NCBI GenBank assembly: GCA_007122815.1
Contig: SKSV01000039.1
Span: 1-8,005, forward strand
Direction: 5' to 3'
Length of the DNA: 8,005 nucleotides
Source: Trueperaceae bacterium
GTDB taxonomy: Bacteria > Deinococcota > Deinococci > Deinococcales > Trueperaceae
Shown here: piece by piece, positions 6,709-8,005 of the stretch
How positions within the stretch are numbered: the first letter of the stretch is position 1
Layout of the letters: each line of letters starts with the position of its first letter
Translations under genes and position numbers: made by a program
The notes under the pieces: model-generated
Databases searched by the model: none
What the model saw: only the letters and a program-made list of their open reading frames with translations
What the model was told of the DNA's origin: nothing

Positions 6709-7707
6709 TCATTCCGAACCTCCTTTACCTCTACGTTCGACGTAGCTGTAGAACGCCACCGACAGCACGATGATGAGGCCGGCGGCTACGAGCTGCCAGA
6801 AGAAGGCGAAACGCAGGATCACCAGGGCGTTGGTCACCATCGAGAGCAGCACCACGCCCACCAGGGTGCCGAGCATCGTGCCACGCCCGCCGAAGAGCAC
6901 GGTGCCACCGACCACGACCGCAGCGATGGTGTGGAGCGCGAAGCCCTCGGCCACGGTGGCCTGCACGGCGTTGAGGCGGCCAGTGAGCATGATGCCCGCC
7001 AGACCGGCTGCGGCGCCCATGAGCATGTAGTGGTAGACCTTGTTGCGCCGCACGTTGATGCCGCTCAGCATCGCCGACTCGCGGTTACCGCCGATGGCGA
7101 TGGCGTAGCGACCGAGGGGCGTGTAGCGGTAGATGAACACGCCGACCAGCAGAACCACGATACCGATGATTATCGGGATGGGGATGGTGTCGTTGAAGAC
7201 GCGGCCGCGGCCCAAGGCGGGGATCGGCTCCGGGAAGCGCTGCAGGACCGCGCCTGCAGCCATCACCAGAGCCAGCCCCCTGAACACGAGGTCCGTCGAG
7301 AGAGTGGTTATCAGGTCTGGGACACGGAGCACCGTGATTATCAGCCCGTTCACCAGTCCGCAGGCCACACCGACGATCAGCGCCATGACCAGCGCGAGGT
7401 ACACCCCAACATTCAGGTCCTTGATGAAGATAGCCATGACTATCGCGGACAGGGCAGCGATCGAGCCGATGGACAGGTCTATGCCGGCCCCCGTGATCAC
7501 GATCGTCATCGCCATCCCCAAGACCATGTAGATCGCGGCGTCCTGGAGGATTATGCGGACGTTCGTGATGCGGAAGAAGCGCGGCTCGAAGACCGCCATC
7601 ACGAGCCCGATGATGACGATCATCGCGAGCGGGCCCATGATGTTGATGTAACGCTCGAAGGCGGGTTGCGTCCGCTCGCGGCCGGTTGCGACGCTGGGTA
7701 GGCTCAT
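6709..7707 (-). CDS. ABC sugar importer permease, ribose/CUT2 type
   Basis: 332 residues of a highly hydrophobic membrane protein, typical length for RbsC-like permeases (BPD_transp_2 family). Hydrophobic spans are seen near residues 22-40, 57-75, 81-96, 101-126, 139-152, 177-193, 226-243, 258-275, 278-297 and 302-320, giving 8-10 membrane helices. GAGIDLSIGSI (73-83) is the family's conserved periplasmic-side motif, and GRYAIAIGGNRESAMLSGINV (199-219) is the cytoplasmic loop that meets the ATPase. A single permease gene implies a homodimer in the membrane. The ATG at 7707 overlaps the ATPase stop (ATGA), so the two are translationally coupled. The charged, polar tail (RRGKGGSE) is cytoplasmic by prediction. 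Substrate cannot be read from the permease; it is inferred from the LuxP-like binding protein that follows. Confidence 0.95.
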   Translation of the reverse strand: MSLPSVATGRERTQPAFERYINIMGPLAMIVIIGLVMAVFEPRFFRITNVRIILQDAAIYMVLGMAMTIVITGAGIDLSIGSIAALSAIVMAIFIKDLNVGVYLALVMALIVGVACGLVNGLIITVLRVPDLITTLSTDLVFRGLALVMAAGAVLQRFPEPIPALGRGRVFNDTIPIPIIIGIVVLLVGVFIYRYTPLGRYAIAIGGNRESAMLSGINVRRNKVYHYMLMGAAAGLAGIMLTGRLNAVQATVAEGFALHTIAAVVVGGTVLFGGRGTMLGTLVGVVLLSMVTNALVILRFAFFWQLVAAGLIIVLSVAFYSYVERRGKGGSE

Positions 7708-8005
7708 GACGCCACCGCCCCACCGGCCCCAGCTCGCGCGGTTCCCGTCGGGTCGGCTTCCGTCGCACCCACGATCAGTCCCAGGATCTCCTGACGCGAG
7801 GTCTCGGCAGTCGTGCGCACCCCGGCGAGCTGTCCGTTGCGCAGGACCATTATCCGGTCGGAGAGCTCGAAGACGTCCTCGAGCTGGTGGCTGATCATGA
7901 TGAGGCCCATCTCCTTGCCCTTGAGCCGATGCACGACCTCGAGCATGCGGCGCGTCTCCTCGGGCCCCAACGCCGCGGTGGGCTCATCGAGGATCAGGAT
8001 CTTCA
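7704..8005 (-). CDS. ABC importer ATP-binding protein, N-terminal part outside window
   Basis: Only the last 99 residues are visible; reading frame starts at 8003. Walker B with catalytic glutamate (ILILDE, residues 2-7 of the fragment) is followed by the D-loop (PTAALGP), and the H-loop histidine is His39 in MISHQLEDVFELSDRIMVLRNG. Walker A and the LSGGQ signature must lie to the right of the window. The protein ends about 35 residues after the QEILGLIVG helix, in a low-complexity Gly/Ala-rich tail, so there is no second ATPase domain after this one. The hallmark text resembles the first domain of RbsA-type double ATPases, so it is either a single-domain protein of about 260 residues (FrcA type, more likely) or the second half of a double one. 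It would power the permease encoded next, overlapping it by 4 nt (ATGA). Confidence 0.93.
   Translation of the reverse strand, partial: KILILDEPTAALGPEETRRMLEVVHRLKGKEMGLIMISHQLEDVFELSDRIMVLRNGQLAGVRTTAETSRQEILGLIVGATEADPTGTARAGAGGAVAS

Noticed and set aside
6601..7701. Plus-strand open frame of about 366 codons opposite the permease
   Set aside because: Low-complexity His/Asp/Arg-rich translation lying wholly antisense to a membrane protein with clear family motifs.

Overview
The window is a single, tightly packed, GC-rich bacterial operon. All nine genes lie on the minus strand and read from the right edge to the left edge. The source organism cannot be fixed. The solute-binding protein has a type I signal peptide ending Ala-Phe-Ala before Gln and no lipobox cysteine, which favours a diderm bacterium with a periplasm (Proteobacteria or Deinococcota are possible). 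There is no tRNA, rRNA, CRISPR array, insertion sequence or plasmid function.

Transcription order, right to left: (1) an ABC-importer ATPase, of which only the C-terminal 99 residues are inside the window (8003-7704); (2) a ribose-type (CUT2) sugar permease (7707-6709); (3) a periplasmic binding protein that resembles LuxP, the autoinducer-2 (AI-2) receptor of Vibrio, more than ordinary sugar-binding proteins (6628-5486); (4) a DhaK-type ketone kinase subunit (5386-4388); (5) its DhaL-type ATP-binding partner (4386-3745); (6) a beta-hydroxyacid dehydrogenase of the 3-hydroxyisobutyrate dehydrogenase family (3748-2843); (7 and 8) a split transketolase, ThDP half (2853-1930) and pyrimidine-binding half (1928-921); (9) a RuBisCO-like protein (form IV), cut by the left edge (920-1). 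Most junctions overlap or are separated by 0-1 nt. The two real gaps flank the binding-protein gene (80 and 99 nt). The second gap carries two hairpins capped by the same GCGA tetraloop motif.

The genes read as one uptake-and-catabolism cassette. The importer brings in a small polyhydroxylated ligand, probably a furanose or its borate ester given the LuxP-like pocket. DhaKL phosphorylates a hydroxymethyl ketone, the dehydrogenase oxidises or reduces a beta-hydroxy acid intermediate, the RuBisCO-like protein does enolisation, decarboxylation or C-C cleavage on a phosphorylated keto intermediate, and the split transketolase moves a two-carbon ketol unit into central metabolism. The closest established parallels are D-apiose/D-apionate catabolism, which uses a split apulose-4-phosphate transketolase (AptAB) and, in a separate branch, RuBisCO-like proteins acting on 3-oxo-isoapionate 4-phosphate. 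The exact substrate is unknown. The combination of a LuxP-like importer, DhaKL, split transketolase and RuBisCO-like protein in one operon is the main candidate for something undescribed.
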